Part shown: positions 1 through 9,203 of the stretch, piece after piece | Numbering within the stretch: the stretch's first letter is position 1 | How the letters are laid out: each line of letters starts with the position of its first letter | Assembly (NCBI GenBank): GCA_963575745.1 | Contig: CAUYUJ010003447.1 | Span: 424,228 to 488,227 of the forward strand | Reading direction: 5' to 3' | Length of the DNA: 64,000 nucleotides | Source: Prorocentrum cordatum | Taxonomy: Eukaryota; Sar; Dinophyceae; Prorocentrales; Prorocentraceae | Notes under the pieces: model-generated | The model's database searches: none | What the model saw: the letters and a program-made list of their open reading frames with translations, nothing else | What the model was told of the DNA's origin: nothing | Program-made: the position numbers and the translations under genes

Positions 1-3000
1 GTGCCATGGCGTACGCATTGTGGGCTCCAACTAACGATCGAGGGCACCAAGGAAAGTTGGTGGCATAGGAAGCTAGTTATCCCTAAGGCGCTCCCATACC
101 AGGCGAGACCTCAGAAGGCGGCGGACCCTGACTCCAAGACGAGCAAGAGGAAGCAGGAAGCGCAGCGACGTCGGCAGCAGGCCCTGGAGGAGCACTTGCA
201 GGAGGCGCACGAGGATGCGATGATACTCGAGCAGCATGTCCCCGACAGCCAGGGCGCACCAGTGCGGAAGATGCCCTACTGCGTCTCGGAGGAGCTCTGG
301 GAGCAGGTCGGGATCGTGGAGCACGAGATGGAGCTGTCGGAGGAAATGCACATCATAGGTGAGAAGATGATCAACAGAGGCACGAAGCACCAGAAGGATG
401 AGTACCAGTTGACGCAGCAGTATGGCCGGTGGGTCGCCAAGGTGGAGGAGGCGTTCATCAGGCACGAGCAGCTGAACGAGCAGGAGGCGCAGGGCTGCCA
501 GGGGCGCGCAGCTGGCTTTGATATACGATGGGTGCGAGCAAAACCCACGCCAGGCAGAACTCACATGCGGTATGGCCCTGCGGAAGAATGGGGTATACTG
601 GCAGCAGATCTGGTCAGATATCAGTCACTCTTTGCGAACGGCACCGACGGACAGCAGCAGAGAATGTGCGTGACACGCATACAGAAGCAGCTTGGAGTTC
701 TGAGAGGATTGCCGCGGAAGGACGCCTTCAGCAAGAATGTGACTGAGGCCAGCAGAGAGATGCACTTCGACATGGCATCCGACATATGGCAGTTGGACGA
801 GGGGAAGCTAGCGAATCTGGTGGCCCAGACAGAGAAGCACTTGGCGGTGGCGTCGTCCAGATCTATGACCACGGCTCGGAAGAACTTCGCCACCTGGGCA
901 AAAAAGGTATGGCGGACCAAGGCGGGCATCCTGCACAGGCATGTCAAGCCCAAGGACGCGCCCCGCTATGAGATGGCCATCAGAGACGACTTCGCCACAG
1001 CTGACCCCACCATCATCATGAACACTAAGGCAGGAAAGTGGGAGACCATCTGGACGGACCCCGTGGACAGTCGAGCTGACATCATTGAGCAGCTGGAGCG
1101 CACCAAGCGAAGAGCGTGGGAGGAAGACCTAGACCCCATAGACATGGACATGCTCAATAGTGCGCTCCGAGCCACATCGGCATCCAAAGCGAAAGGTCTG
1201 GATCAGCTTGGCCCCGCGGATATTGACAGACTTCCTGGCCAGGCTAAGCAAGAATTGTTGGAAATCTTGCAGAGAAGTGAAAGAACTCTGACATGGCCAG
1301 GACAGCTATCAGCCACCAAGTGTGCTATGGTGGCCAAGCCTGGGCCAGGTGCAGGTGATCGAGTATTGGGTATGTTACCGTTACCAGTTAAGTTATGGTC
1401 GAGAGCGAGAGGCGGAGCATGTGCCTCGTGGAGTGCTGGGCTATCAGACCACTGGGACACTGCGATCAAGGGGAGCTCGGCGCTCAGGGCAGGACTCCTT
1501 CGGTCGATCTTGGACGAGACAGGCATCGAGATCAGCGCCTCGGCCATGACATTGTTGTTGGATATAGAAAAGTTCTACGACACGGTCTCGCTGGTCATCT
1601 TACTGCAGATTGCGTGTACGGCAGGATTCCCTTCGGTGGCAGTTGGATTGGAAGCGATGATCTTTCTTGGACCCAGATACTTGCAGGAGCGTTCTGTCAT
1701 CAGCGAGGCCATCTGGCCTACCAGATCGCTGGTGGCAGGATCCGCTAGAGGAGTAACTCTAGCGAAGCTTTTTCTTCATCCAGTGCTTGAGAGGGCGCAT
1801 CGAAGACACCCAACAGCAGGATTGTGGACGTTCGTGGACGACACGGTAGCAAGATGCGAGGGCAGTTCACACACGGTGGCTGAGCAGCTGCTGGAGGTGT
1901 CGACGGATATATGCACTGGATTGGTGGAACAACGTATGACTATATCGAATAAGACCATGGTGATAGGCTCAGACTTGAAGGAGGCTCGGAAGACAGCTAA
2001 GCGTTTACGAATACGTGGCGTACCTGCGAAGGCCAGCGGCGTGGCGACGGACCTGGGCCTGGACACAGCAGCAGGACGTAAGCGGGTAGCAGCAAAGAGC
2101 AAGCAGCGGCAGCTCAAGGCGAGGAGGAGGTTCGCGAAGATCGTGAAGCTGAGGAAGATCGCTGCGCTGAAGCATGAGTCCAAGGGCCTCTACAACGTGG
2201 GCGCACTGCCGCAGGCGATCTATGGGCAGCAGACGCACGGCATGTCCAAGCAGGCGATCACCGTGCTGAGAAGGCAGGCGGGCAAAGTGGCAGGAGGCAG
2301 TGCAGGAGGTCGATGTCTGACGACCACGCTGGGCATGGAGTTAGGCCTGAGAGACCCCGCAGTTGATCTCAGACTGGGTGTGGTACGAGAATGGATAGGT
2401 CTGTGGCAGAGGTTTCCCCACATCCATCGACGAGTTGCGAAAGCATGGCCGTTCATCAAGGCGCGGCTCCACAGATATGGCGACAAGAGATGGCGAGCTG
2501 TACGGGGCCCCACGGGAGCTCTGATGGCAACGCTAATTGATGCTGGATGGACACCCTCGACAGCCACTCAATGGCATCGACCTGGACCTGAAGAGCTGGA
2601 GATGTGGGAGCTGCCGACCTCCGAGGACGGCAAGTTCGTGGCCACGGGCTGCTTCCAGGAGCTCCTGGACGACCTGGAGGGCGACCTACGCAGGGACCTC
2701 TGGACGGAGGCGGCCAAGCACGAGTTTGGTGACAACTTGCAGGAGGGCGGAGACTTGTGGCCCATTGTAATGGAGCAGCGCAGGTTCGAGCGAAAGGGGA
2801 TGCTGGATCAGCTGGCGCTCAACGTGACGGTGGTCGCTGGCGGCCAGTGGCCGAGAGTTCGCTGCAGGGAAAAAGGATACGAAGTTTCAGTCGAATGCCC
2901 GAGATGTAAGCAAGCCCCTGAGAGCTTGAAGCATAGAATATGGGAATGTTCCAGGAACACTGATCATAGCGATTATAGCAAAACTGAGCCTTTGGTTGTA

Positions 3001-4446
3001 GCGGCTTTAGCACAAGCAGAAGCGGAGCCAGCTTTATGGCTCCGTGGTCTTCCCCCTACTCGCCTCACTCACCCCCTCTTTGACGATGGGCGGTTGGAGG
3101 GTCGGGAGCTTAGGCTGGGCGGGGAGGGGGACTTTGAGGCCTCTCGAGGAAGCGACGGGGCTTTAAAGGTTTACGGCGACGGCTCGGGGGGACGATTTTC
3201 TGACGACCCCAGACGGAGGAGATGTGGCTCTTCTATCTGCTCCCTGAGGTGGTCCCAGGGAGAATGGATTGTCCAGGCGGCGTTGGCCCGTCCCCTGCTC
3301 GGAGCCCGCCAAACCGTCCCGCGCTCTGAGATCCAGGCGTTTTGTTTAGCTTTGGAAGAGATCCCTGGGCCGTTCGTTTTCGTCACTGATCATTTGTCGG
3401 TCGCTAAGAAGTGGCGTTTTAAAATGGAGAACCCGAGCCCGACTGGGGCGAACGAAGATTTGTGGACCAGGGCCCGCGTGTCCTGGAGTTCTAGGCCAGA
3501 TACCGCCACTGTCGAAGTGCAGTGGACACCCTCTCACACGGATGAATCCCCAGAGCTGCTGACTACCGAGCTGCAGTTAGAGACTGCGGTTGGTAATGCG
3601 GTAGCTGATATATGGGCGGGAGAGGGGGCGGAGCTGGCTTGGGAGTTCGGTTTGGTTGGGGAGAACCCGCAGACAGATAGAATTGATGCCATTGCCAGTT
3701 TAGTGCGGCGGCGCGCGAGACGAGCGTTGGCCGACTCAGCGGGGGCAGAAGTCCAAGCGAAGAATGGAAGGCAGGAGGTTGCTAAGCGACCCCCAGCCAA
3801 CAAGTGTGCTGTAGCAGTTCGAGAGTCGGCCCACCGCCTTGAGAAGTCGGGCACGGGTTGGAGGTGTGCGGTGTGTGATCAGGTGGTGCCAGGCTCTCGA
3901 CTGCTCAAGTTCTCGGCCACCCCTTGCGCTGGCAGGGCCATCCCAGAGGGACGGTTGCCCCCAGAGGTGATTCAGGCCCCCAGAAGTTTCGTGGCGGGGG
4001 CCTTTGAGTTTCACGAAACTCATGCGATGTTTTATGTGGACAAGTGGTTCATGCATGCCTGTAGCAAGTGTGGTCGTTATGCCACGGTCGGCGGTAGGCA
4101 TATCAGCAAGCGTTGTGAGGGATTGACCCCCAAGGGGACCGAGAACCTCGCTCGAATTCGGAAGGGTATATATCCCAGGAGGGAGGGGCCCCCTCAAGCC
4201 GTAGTGGAGGCTATGGCGGCGCGTGATCGTGAGAGGGTGGTGTCGTCTCACGTCGGTCGTTCGTGCGAAGGAGAAGCGCCAGGGGGCCCCTCCCTCGCCC
4301 CTCCCCCACCGCCCGTCCCAGCGGAGGCAAGGCCTGCCGCCCAGGTTAGTGCAGCACAGCTTCGGAGTGCTCAGGCTCGACGACGGGAGCCGCCCCGCGT
4401 TTTTGGGGCGGTGGGAGGAGGAGGCGATTCAGGCAGTTCAGACTAA
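1..4446 (+). CDS. LINE retrotransposon ORF2-like protein (reverse transcriptase + RNase H), 5' end outside window
   Basis: The frame is open from the window edge to a TAA at 4444-4446 (1481 codons), so the true start is upstream and no endonuclease domain is seen. Reverse transcriptase: motif A LLLDIEKFYDTV has D521, motif B is around residues 580-597 (AGSARGVTLAKLF), and motif C is FVDD at 611-614 with both catalytic aspartates. A C-x2-C-x8-H-x4-C cluster (C966, C969, H978, C983) follows, as in many LINE proteins. RNase H: D1060 (YGDGSGG), E1110, D1130 (FVTDH), H1179 (WTPSH) and D1203 (NAVADIW) keep the DEDD catalytic set. Cysteine pairs near 1289-1292 (CAVC) and about 1354 (CSKC) suggest a C-terminal zinc-binding region. 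There are no frameshifts or stops, so this copy may be young. Its role would be target-primed reverse transcription of its own RNA. The clade is not assigned. Confidence 0.9.
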   Translation: MPWRTHCGLQLTIEGTKESWWHRKLVIPKALPYQARPQKAADPDSKTSKRKQEAQRRRQQALEEHLQEAHEDAMILEQHVPDSQGAPVRKMPYCVSEELWEQVGIVEHEMELSEEMHIIGEKMINRGTKHQKDEYQLTQQYGRWVAKVEEAFIRHEQLNEQEAQGCQGRAAGFDIRWVRAKPTPGRTHMRYGPAEEWGILAADLVRYQSLFANGTDGQQQRMCVTRIQKQLGVLRGLPRKDAFSKNVTEASREMHFDMASDIWQLDEGKLANLVAQTEKHLAVASSRSMTTARKNFATWAKKVWRTKAGILHRHVKPKDAPRYEMAIRDDFATADPTIIMNTKAGKWETIWTDPVDSRADIIEQLERTKRRAWEEDLDPIDMDMLNSALRATSASKAKGLDQLGPADIDRLPGQAKQELLEILQRSERTLTWPGQLSATKCAMVAKPGPGAGDRVLGMLPLPVKLWSRARGGACASWSAGLSDHWDTAIKGSSALRAGLLRSILDETGIEISASAMTLLLDIEKFYDTVSLVILLQIACTAGFPSVAVGLEAMIFLGPRYLQERSVISEAIWPTRSLVAGSARGVTLAKLFLHPVLERAHRRHPTAGLWTFVDDTVARCEGSSHTVAEQLLEVSTDICTGLVEQRMTISNKTMVIGSDLKEARKTAKRLRIRGVPAKASGVATDLGLDTAAGRKRVAAKSKQRQLKARRRFAKIVKLRKIAALKHESKGLYNVGALPQAIYGQQTHGMSKQAITVLRRQAGKVAGGSAGGRCLTTTLGMELGLRDPAVDLRLGVVREWIGLWQRFPHIHRRVAKAWPFIKARLHRYGDKRWRAVRGPTGALMATLIDAGWTPSTATQWHRPGPEELEMWELPTSEDGKFVATGCFQELLDDLEGDLRRDLWTEAAKHEFGDNLQEGGDLWPIVMEQRRFERKGMLDQLALNVTVVAGGQWPRVRCREKGYEVSVECPRCKQAPESLKHRIWECSRNTDHSDYSKTEPLVVAALAQAEAEPALWLRGLPPTRLTHPLFDDGRLEGRELRLGGEGDFEASRGSDGALKVYGDGSGGRFSDDPRRRRCGSSICSLRWSQGEWIVQAALARPLLGARQTVPRSEIQAFCLALEEIPGPFVFVTDHLSVAKKWRFKMENPSPTGANEDLWTRARVSWSSRPDTATVEVQWTPSHTDESPELLTTELQLETAVGNAVADIWAGEGAELAWEFGLVGENPQTDRIDAIASLVRRRARRALADSAGAEVQAKNGRQEVAKRPPANKCAVAVRESAHRLEKSGTGWRCAVCDQVVPGSRLLKFSATPCAGRAIPEGRLPPEVIQAPRSFVAGAFEFHETHAMFYVDKWFMHACSKCGRYATVGGRHISKRCEGLTPKGTENLARIRKGIYPRREGPPQAVVEAMAARDRERVVSSHVGRSCEGEAPGGPSLAPPPPPVPAEARPAAQVSAAQLRSAQARRREPPRVFGAVGGGGDSGSSD

Positions 4447-4545
4447 CCCCATTGGTGGGTAATTTTGTGGAGGACAGAGGTCCGCTCTCATAGCATTCCC
4501 ATAGCATTCCTCCTCCTCATCCTCCTCCTCCTCCTCCTCTTCCGT
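4447..4545 (+). repeat. Tail after the LINE frame with a TCC tract
   Basis: Directly after the LINE stop come a short untranslated stretch, a tandem pair of CATAGCATTCC (about 4484-4505), then a (TCC)n tract to about 4540. A simple-repeat tail is common at LINE 3' ends, so the element may end here. That boundary is inferred. Confidence 0.5.
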
Positions 4546-4574
4546 TCCTGAAAAATAGAACCTGGCCTTAACGT

Positions 4575-4640
4575 CAAAGCTCCAGTCTAGGTTTCAAGCC
4601 GTCCAGATATGTCTACAGGTCTGGAGGGCTTTTCTAGCAC
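4575..4640 (+). repeat. Dispersed repeat H, copy 1
   Basis: The stretch shares AGTCTAGGTTT and TCTACAGGTCTGGAGGGC with related stretches at 42150-42254 (same strand) and 34230-34350 (opposite strand). It is a degenerate interspersed repeat of unknown class. Confidence 0.5.
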
Positions 4641-5081
4641 TCTGGAAGATTTAGGGGACGCCGACTCCTGGGCCAGCACTGCGGGAGCGTGACCGACTGG
4701 GCACGAGCGTCGGAAGGACACGGGGCCTGGGAGAGACGCGTCCTGAGGATTTCGTTTTCTGCGGCTGCTGGCTCATTTGGGCCTTCCACGACATAAGGTC
4801 CAAGAAGCGTAAGACTCGAGTACGCCGGAACTCGGGTTTCACGCTTTTTGTCGAGCTCGCCAGTTTTCGTGAGACGTCTACAGCGGGAGCTCGCGTCAAA
4901 TTTCATATTAGGTCCCGTCATTTTCATGATGGCCCCGTCAGGCCAACCCGAGTCCCCCGAACCCGAGTCTTACGTCTCCCCGATACGGGCGGCTCAGCGC
5001 GAAAAGTTGTAGTCCTGGGGGGAGGCCAGAAGAGGGGGAGATGCACCGAAGCCGCTGCCTTTCCCTCGTCTTCTCGGCTGG
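4641..5081. other. No gene recognised
   Basis: Mixed GC-rich sequence with short open frames on both strands. None has a recognisable domain or convincing splice context, and no repeat was recognised. Confidence 0.4.
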
Positions 5082-5132
5082 AGTCGCCCAGAAACCCTGC
5101 CCAGGAGAGGCCCGTGGAGTAGCGGTATGGAG
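5082..5132 (+). repeat. Dispersed repeat IX, partial copy
   Basis: GGAGTCGCCCAGAAA followed by GGAGAGGCCCGTGGAGTAGC matches the end of longer copies at 7762-7860 (+) and 54806-54905 (-). Confidence 0.45.
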
Positions 5133-5150
5133 ATCTATTCTTGGGACGAT

Positions 5151-5341
5151 CGAAATGGGTTCGGACAGAATGGGCACAACGACCGACAGCAGTTCTTGTT
5201 CATCTTGAGCAGGACTCGCTGTCGGCGTCGCCGCTTACGTTGTTCATTCGAGACACAAGGCCGCCCCCAACAGCGGCCGCAGTCGGTGTTGGACAACATG
5301 TGTTGTTGGGTATAGTACCCATTCTTTCCGTACCCATTTCG
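5151..5341. mobile_element. Family III TIR element (MITE-like), copy 1
   Basis: The left end CGAAATGGGTTCGGACAGAA is the near reverse complement of the right end, which reads CGAAATGGGTACGGAAAGAA on the opposite strand. Length is 191 bp. The inside (CAGTTCTTGTTCAT, AACAGCGGCCGC, TTGTTGGG) is shared with 34886-35066. There is no coding capacity, so it is probably a non-autonomous DNA transposon. No target duplication is obvious. Confidence 0.75.
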
Positions 5342-5449
5342 AGCGTCCAATTGTTCGTTTCCCCAGAAGGCCTTGGGAGTGCAGGGCCCGCTTCTTCATT
5401 TTATGCCAAGAGATCGAGGGGCAACGCTACGGCTACGGGGGGATACGCT

Positions 5450-5612
5450 CAGGGGGGGGGGGGGCGCATCGACCCCCGATTGCCCCCATGCATGGCCGAC
5501 CGACGGGACCGATGGCCCACCCCGCCCAGGAATCTGCGGATTCGCCACTGAGGGCCCATGGCCGATCTATCGGTGGTATGTCGCCGATTCCAGGTTGATG
5601 CTTTTCCCCTCA
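5450..5612 (+). repeat. Dispersed repeat around GATCTATCGG / CGCCGATTCCAGGT
   Basis: A poly-G run at 5452-5463 is followed by GCCGATCTATCGG and CGCCGATTCCAGGTTGATGC (about 5562-5602). Related strings occur at 53082-53150 and 48355-48410. Function is unknown. Confidence 0.4.
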
Positions 5613-5650
5613 AGCCAGACGCGCCCATAACGCCCCCCATTATATTGCCA

Positions 5651-6247
5651 GTCCTCCTCCTCCTGCGCCCTCCTCCCACCTCCTCCTCCCTTCTCCTCCT
5701 TCTCCCTCCTCCTCCTCCTCCTCCTCCTCCTCCTCCTCCTCCTCCTCCCTCGTCTGTCTGTCTGCTTGTTCTTTCGATGACGACGTCGGCCTCATCTCCA
5801 TCGGAGGAGGACGAGGCACCCCTCCGAGGGAGGGGATGGACGGGGCGGGGGCTCGCCGCATGGGAGGCGCGCATCTCGCTCGCCCGCGCCGCCTATGACA
5901 CGGGGGAGCCCCGCGCGCTGCCTGCCCTCCGCTCTGCTTCGCGCGCGCGTGCTTTTTGTCTGCCTCCTCCTCCTCCTCCCCCTCCTCCTCCTCCCCCTCC
6001 TCCTCCTCCTCCCCCTCCTCCTCCTCCTCCTTCTCCTCCTCCTCTCCTCCTCCTCCTCTCTCCTCCTCCTCCTCCCCCGCCTCCTCCTCCTCCTCCTTCT
6101 CCTCCTCCCCCGCCTCCTCCTCCCTCCTCCTCCTCCTCCTCCTCCTCCTCCTCCTCCCTCCTCCTCCTCCTCCTCCTCCTCCTCCTCCTCCTCCTCCTCG
6201 CTCCTCCTCCTCCTCCTCCTCCTCCTCCTCCTTTTCCTCCTTCTCTG
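5651..6247. repeat. TCC/CTC polypyrimidine tracts
   Basis: Two long (TCC)n tracts (5651-5750 and about 5957-6247) flank a mixed stretch at 5751-5955. Long apparent frames on both strands (poly-Pro, poly-Ser or poly-Leu on plus; poly-Glu, poly-Gly or poly-Arg on minus) are products of the tract and not evidence of genes. Confidence 0.85.
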
Positions 6248-6399
6248 TTCGGCGTTTCGCGCGAGTTTTCTTGTTCTGAGACGCCCCCCCCCCACCCCAT
6301 GGCTGCGCCGCCTCTTGCGCGCTCCGCGCGCCAGGGAGGGGGGGGGGCCAGCGCCGATCCAAGGGATCCGCGCGGACATCCGAGAAATTATGTTTATGC
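6248..6399. mobile_element. Family IV foldback element, copy with degraded left arm
   Basis: The right arm reads GCCGATCCAAGGGATCCGCG, then a match to TTATGTTTATG. The centre has the typical GCGCGCTCCGCGCGCCAGGG. The left arm is mostly lost. See the fuller copy at 35640-35798. Confidence 0.6.
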
Positions 6400-6429
6400 A
6401 ACTTTTTGTTATTTCGGTCAGATTGGTTC

Positions 6430-6445
6430 TCTGTCTGTCTGTTTG

Positions 6446-6479
<34 letters not shown>

Positions 6480-6542
6480 TGTCTGTCTGTCCTTCTGTCT
6501 GTTTGTCTGTCTGGCTCTCTCTCTCTCTCTCTCTCTCTCTTT
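6430..6542. repeat. Compound (TGTC)/(TGCC)/(TC) microsatellite
   Basis: CTGT and CTGC tetranucleotide runs are followed by a (CT)n run at about 6513-6540. Confidence 0.85.
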
Positions 6543-6720
6543 GGTGCGAGGTCTGGGGCGGTCGGGACGCAGGAATCGGCGGCGGGTCGAGAGGGGACTT
6601 GTAATGGTGCAGGCCGGCTCAGGAGGCGGCCCTGGGCTTCTCTGCAGCCTTCACGCGCCTCCCGAGAAGCCCTCCTGTGGCCTCCGAGAGAAGGCTCATA
6701 TTGTGATGTTCCAACCTGTT

Positions 6721-6925
6721 TGAGCCTTGGCCATCCGAAAGAATTTCGAGCACCAAGGAAGTGCCGAATCTGCCGGGTTTTCACGTGTCGGGCCATGGGA
6801 GGCGATATTTGTTGGGCCCTTCGCCTTCGTGTCGGGGCAGACGCTGTTACGATACTCCTCGGGGTGCTCGGAATTATTGTTGGGATGTGGTCCATAAGTG
6901 CGATGGGAATAGCATAAGGCTCAGA
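6721..6925. mobile_element. Possible single-copy inverted-repeat element
   Basis: The left arm (about 6721-6772, containing GAATTTCGAGCACCAAGGA) is an imperfect inverted match to the right arm (about 6836-6925, containing GGGTGCTCGGAATTATTG) over about 50 bp. A hydrophobic short frame lies inside but is most simply explained by the inverted repeat. No second copy was seen. Confidence 0.4.
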
Positions 6926-7106
6926 AAGCTTCTCAGAACACCGCAGGCCTTGCCTGTTGAGAAGGCCCACCCCCTCTGCATTCCCCCCTGGGCGCGCCGC
7001 CGATAAAGATGGCCAGAAACGTCATAAACCTCGACTCTCGACCCTCAAGGGCGCTTTCGTCGAGCGACGACGACGCCGTCGGCACTCCTTCGACGAGGCC
7101 TTGAAT

Positions 7107-7200
7107 CAGGAGGGACAAAATTGACACAGACACCAAGCATCGTCGACTTCTCTGGAAATATGGTAAAATGTGGGAGATGGAGGGGAAAACGAACATATCG
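7107..7200 (+). mobile_element. Family E element, left-end fragment
   Basis: It begins CAGGAGGGACAAAATTGACA and carries CATCGTCGACTTCTCTGGAA and the GGAGATGGAGGGGAAAACGAA block shared with full copies (30019-30175, 33999-34154, 45396-45552). The right end is missing. Confidence 0.6.
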
Positions 7201-7397
7201 AAGCCGTCTAAGAGCCGCCCAGGCGTGCCTACCCGAGAGAGGGTGTTTCGGGGCAGCGGGGCTCCAGGGCAGCATCAGGAGGCGAGGGAGTTTGCGCGGG
7301 AGAGGCCAGCACGGGTTTGGGGTGCCCGGGAGTTGCTTGCGGCTGCTGCCGCTCTCAGGGGCAACGATGAGGGAGGGATAGGCATACAGTGCCGTTT

Positions 7398-7545
7398 TTA
7401 ATACATGCTCCGCGTGCGGATCATGTATTAACCATACAGGGTTTTAGTATTAAAAACAACGATGAGTTCATGCATAAATTTATTCATGAATTAATCATGT
7501 ATTTAAAATCCTATATGTTTTAAATCCTAAGTATGAAAAACTACC
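7398..7545. repeat. AT-rich island of nested palindromes
   Basis: An AT-rich stretch in GC-rich surroundings. It includes AATACATG...CATGTATT around a GC-rich loop, an outer GTTTTTAATAC...GTATTAAAAAC pair and further ATTCATGAAT-type palindromes. It could form hairpins. Function is unknown. Confidence 0.6.
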
Positions 7546-7761
7546 CTGTAGGGGGGATGCATCGACCCCAAGTCGCCAATGAATCGAGGGGTCTGAGAGC
7601 CCCCTCCGCCCAGGCCGGCGCCGGTTCGGGGTGCCTGGGAGCGGCCTGTGGTTGTTGCCGCTCTCCCAATAGGACCCACCTTCTCAGAGAGCAGGGAAGC
7701 TCTGATGAGGAGAATGCGCCCATGCCGCTGCTGTTCCCCCGTACTCTTATTTGTGTTTGGG

Positions 7762-7860
7762 ACTTCTTTGGAGGCCCTCGTCGCCACCGCTGGATTCGTC
7801 TCGAAATTCTGGTCAGAACGCACACTGGGAGAGGTCGAGGAGTAGCTGTATTGGTACCTG
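7762..7860 (+). repeat. Dispersed repeat IX, fullest copy
   Basis: Shared core GAAATTCTGGTCAGAAC and GAGAGGTCGAGGAGTAGC. Matches lie at 54806-54905 (opposite strand) and 17471-17570, with part at 5082-5132. In one frame the copies encode similar peptides beginning GGPRRHRW, so a fragment of a mobile-element coding region is possible. Confidence 0.55.
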
Positions 7861-8041
7861 TTGGTTTTCCCAGAAACCATCCTCATAATATGCACACCAG
7901 CAAGCGACGCTTTTTAGTGAACGCACCCAAGGACGGAATCGAGCAGGGCAGGGCTGTTTCGTAAACGCCCAGGGCATTTCTGTCAAGCCATGTATGAGGG
8001 TCGGGGCGTTCTTCCTTCGATTGAAAAAGAGAAAGCGGCAA

Positions 8042-8206
8042 ACCATAAATTCTCAAAGCTTCGCGCGGATATCTCTGATCGGCGCTGGGCCCCCTTGGCG
8101 GCGCCTCTGGCGCTGCCCTTGGCAATCTCCGCGCGGCGCCAGAGCGGGGTGGATTTCAGCGCCGATCCAAAAAATCCGCACGATAGTCCGCAAAGTTATG
8201 TGTTTG
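8042..8206. mobile_element. Family IV foldback element
   Basis: The left end is CCATAAATTCTC then CTTCGCGCGGATATC. The right end is GCCGATCCAAAAAATCCGC and CAAAGTTATGTGTTTG. The GC-rich central stem is built on GGCGCCTCTGGCGC. It has the same layout as the copy at 35640-35798. Confidence 0.65.
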
Positions 8207-8682
8207 AAGTTTTAGGTAGTTTTTGCGACCCTCTTTGGAAATTGGGTGAGAGGCCTCTTAGATGGCCGCTCTCGCCAGACGATCCTTCCTATTTCCCCCG
8301 CCTCCTCGTTTCCCCATCCCATCCTGCAGGTCTGCCGTGGTTGGGCTCGCCCAGACATCCGACGCCGTGATTTTTCATCGCGGCCCCACCAAAAAGGCCT
8401 GGACTCTCCTTGGGATCGGCTTCTCGTCCCGAGTCCTGTCCTGAACAGCCCGGGGCCCGTCAAGGGCCTCCGCAGGCTGAGGGTTTCCGAAAGCCTCCCG
8501 TCGCGATTTTTTCTCGCGGCGCGCGGGCGTCAGGCTGGTGGGCCTCCAGCTGGCCTGGGCCTCTCGCGCGGCGCAGAGGCCTGCGGAAGCGGGTCCAGTC
8601 TCGGCCCCAGGTGGAGCCATCGGAGGGGCCCAGCTGGGCTTGGCCCCTCAGGCGACGCCAAGTCCAGCTGGGGCGAGTCCAG
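8207..8682. other. No gene recognised upstream of the ABC exon
   Basis: GC-rich stretch. If the ABC transporter gene runs on the plus strand this would be intron, but no exon with a Walker A or LSGGQ signature was found here. Confidence 0.4.
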
Positions 8683-8828
8683 TCAGAGGAGGAGGAGGAG
8701 GATGAGGGGGAGGAGGAGGAGGAGCAAGAGGAGGAGGAGGAGGAGGAGGAGGAGGAGGAGGAGCAAGACGAGGAGGAGGAGGAGGAGGAGGAGGAGGAGA
8801 AGAAAGAGGAGGAGGAGGAGGAGCCCTG
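8683..8828. repeat. GGA/GAG polypurine tract
   Basis: Nearly uninterrupted (GAG)n on the plus strand, ending about 70 bases before the ABC exon. Confidence 0.9.
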
Positions 8829-8897
8829 AGGGGCTTCACTCATCTCGGGGGCAGCTGCCGAGCGTGCCCTGTCCTCAGAGCACGCTCGCCCTCCCAG

Positions 8898-8976
8898 GAC
8901 CTTGTGCTGCTGGACGACCCCTTCGCCGCGCTCGACGCGCACACCTACCAGCACCTCTGCGAGAAGTACCTCCGCG
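8898..8976 (+). CDS. Exon of an ABC transporter (ABCC-like), Walker B / D-loop segment
   Basis: A pyrimidine-rich acceptor (CGCCCTCCCAG) precedes an open segment reading DLVLLDDPFAALDAHTYQH and then LCEKYLRG. LLLDDP is a Walker B motif with its catalytic acidic residue, followed by the D-loop (ALDAH). The DAH..H..EK.LRG pattern is characteristic of the first nucleotide-binding domain of C-subfamily (MRP/CFTR-like) exporters, which couple ATP hydrolysis to membrane transport. A GT donor follows (CGCG|GTGCCT). Only about 26 residues are present. Walker A and signature motifs must be in exons outside this window or unrecognised. It could also be a relic fragment. Confidence 0.7.
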
Positions 8977-8984
8977 GTGCCTCC

Positions 8985-9203
8985 GGGGGGGGGGGGGGGG
9001 GTCGCCGCGGGGGAAGCAGAACTTCACTCACTCCGTCCCTCCCTCGTCGCGTTCGTTGGCGTGCTCCATCGTTCCACGATCCGTCTGTTCCTTTTGCAAC
9101 CCCCTCCTGTCTCACCACCAGGCGTGCCCATAGGCCAGCTTGGTCGTTTTGCTTGAGACTTCCTTGCAATCTGTGATCTTGGAGCTGAAGCAGCTCCACC
9201 AGC
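8985..9203. other. Poly-G run and unassigned sequence after the ABC exon
   Basis: A run of 17 or so G at 8985-9001 starts just inside the presumed intron. No further feature was recognised. Confidence 0.4.

Noticed and set aside
5558-6970. Pro-, Leu-, Arg- and Glu-rich long frames on both strands
   Set aside because: Translations of TCC tracts and a foldback element.
5792-6970. Spliced-leader, 5S or U-snRNA gene
   Set aside because: No dinoflagellate spliced-leader-like string (ending TTTTGGCTCAAG) or conserved small-RNA box was found here or elsewhere in the window.
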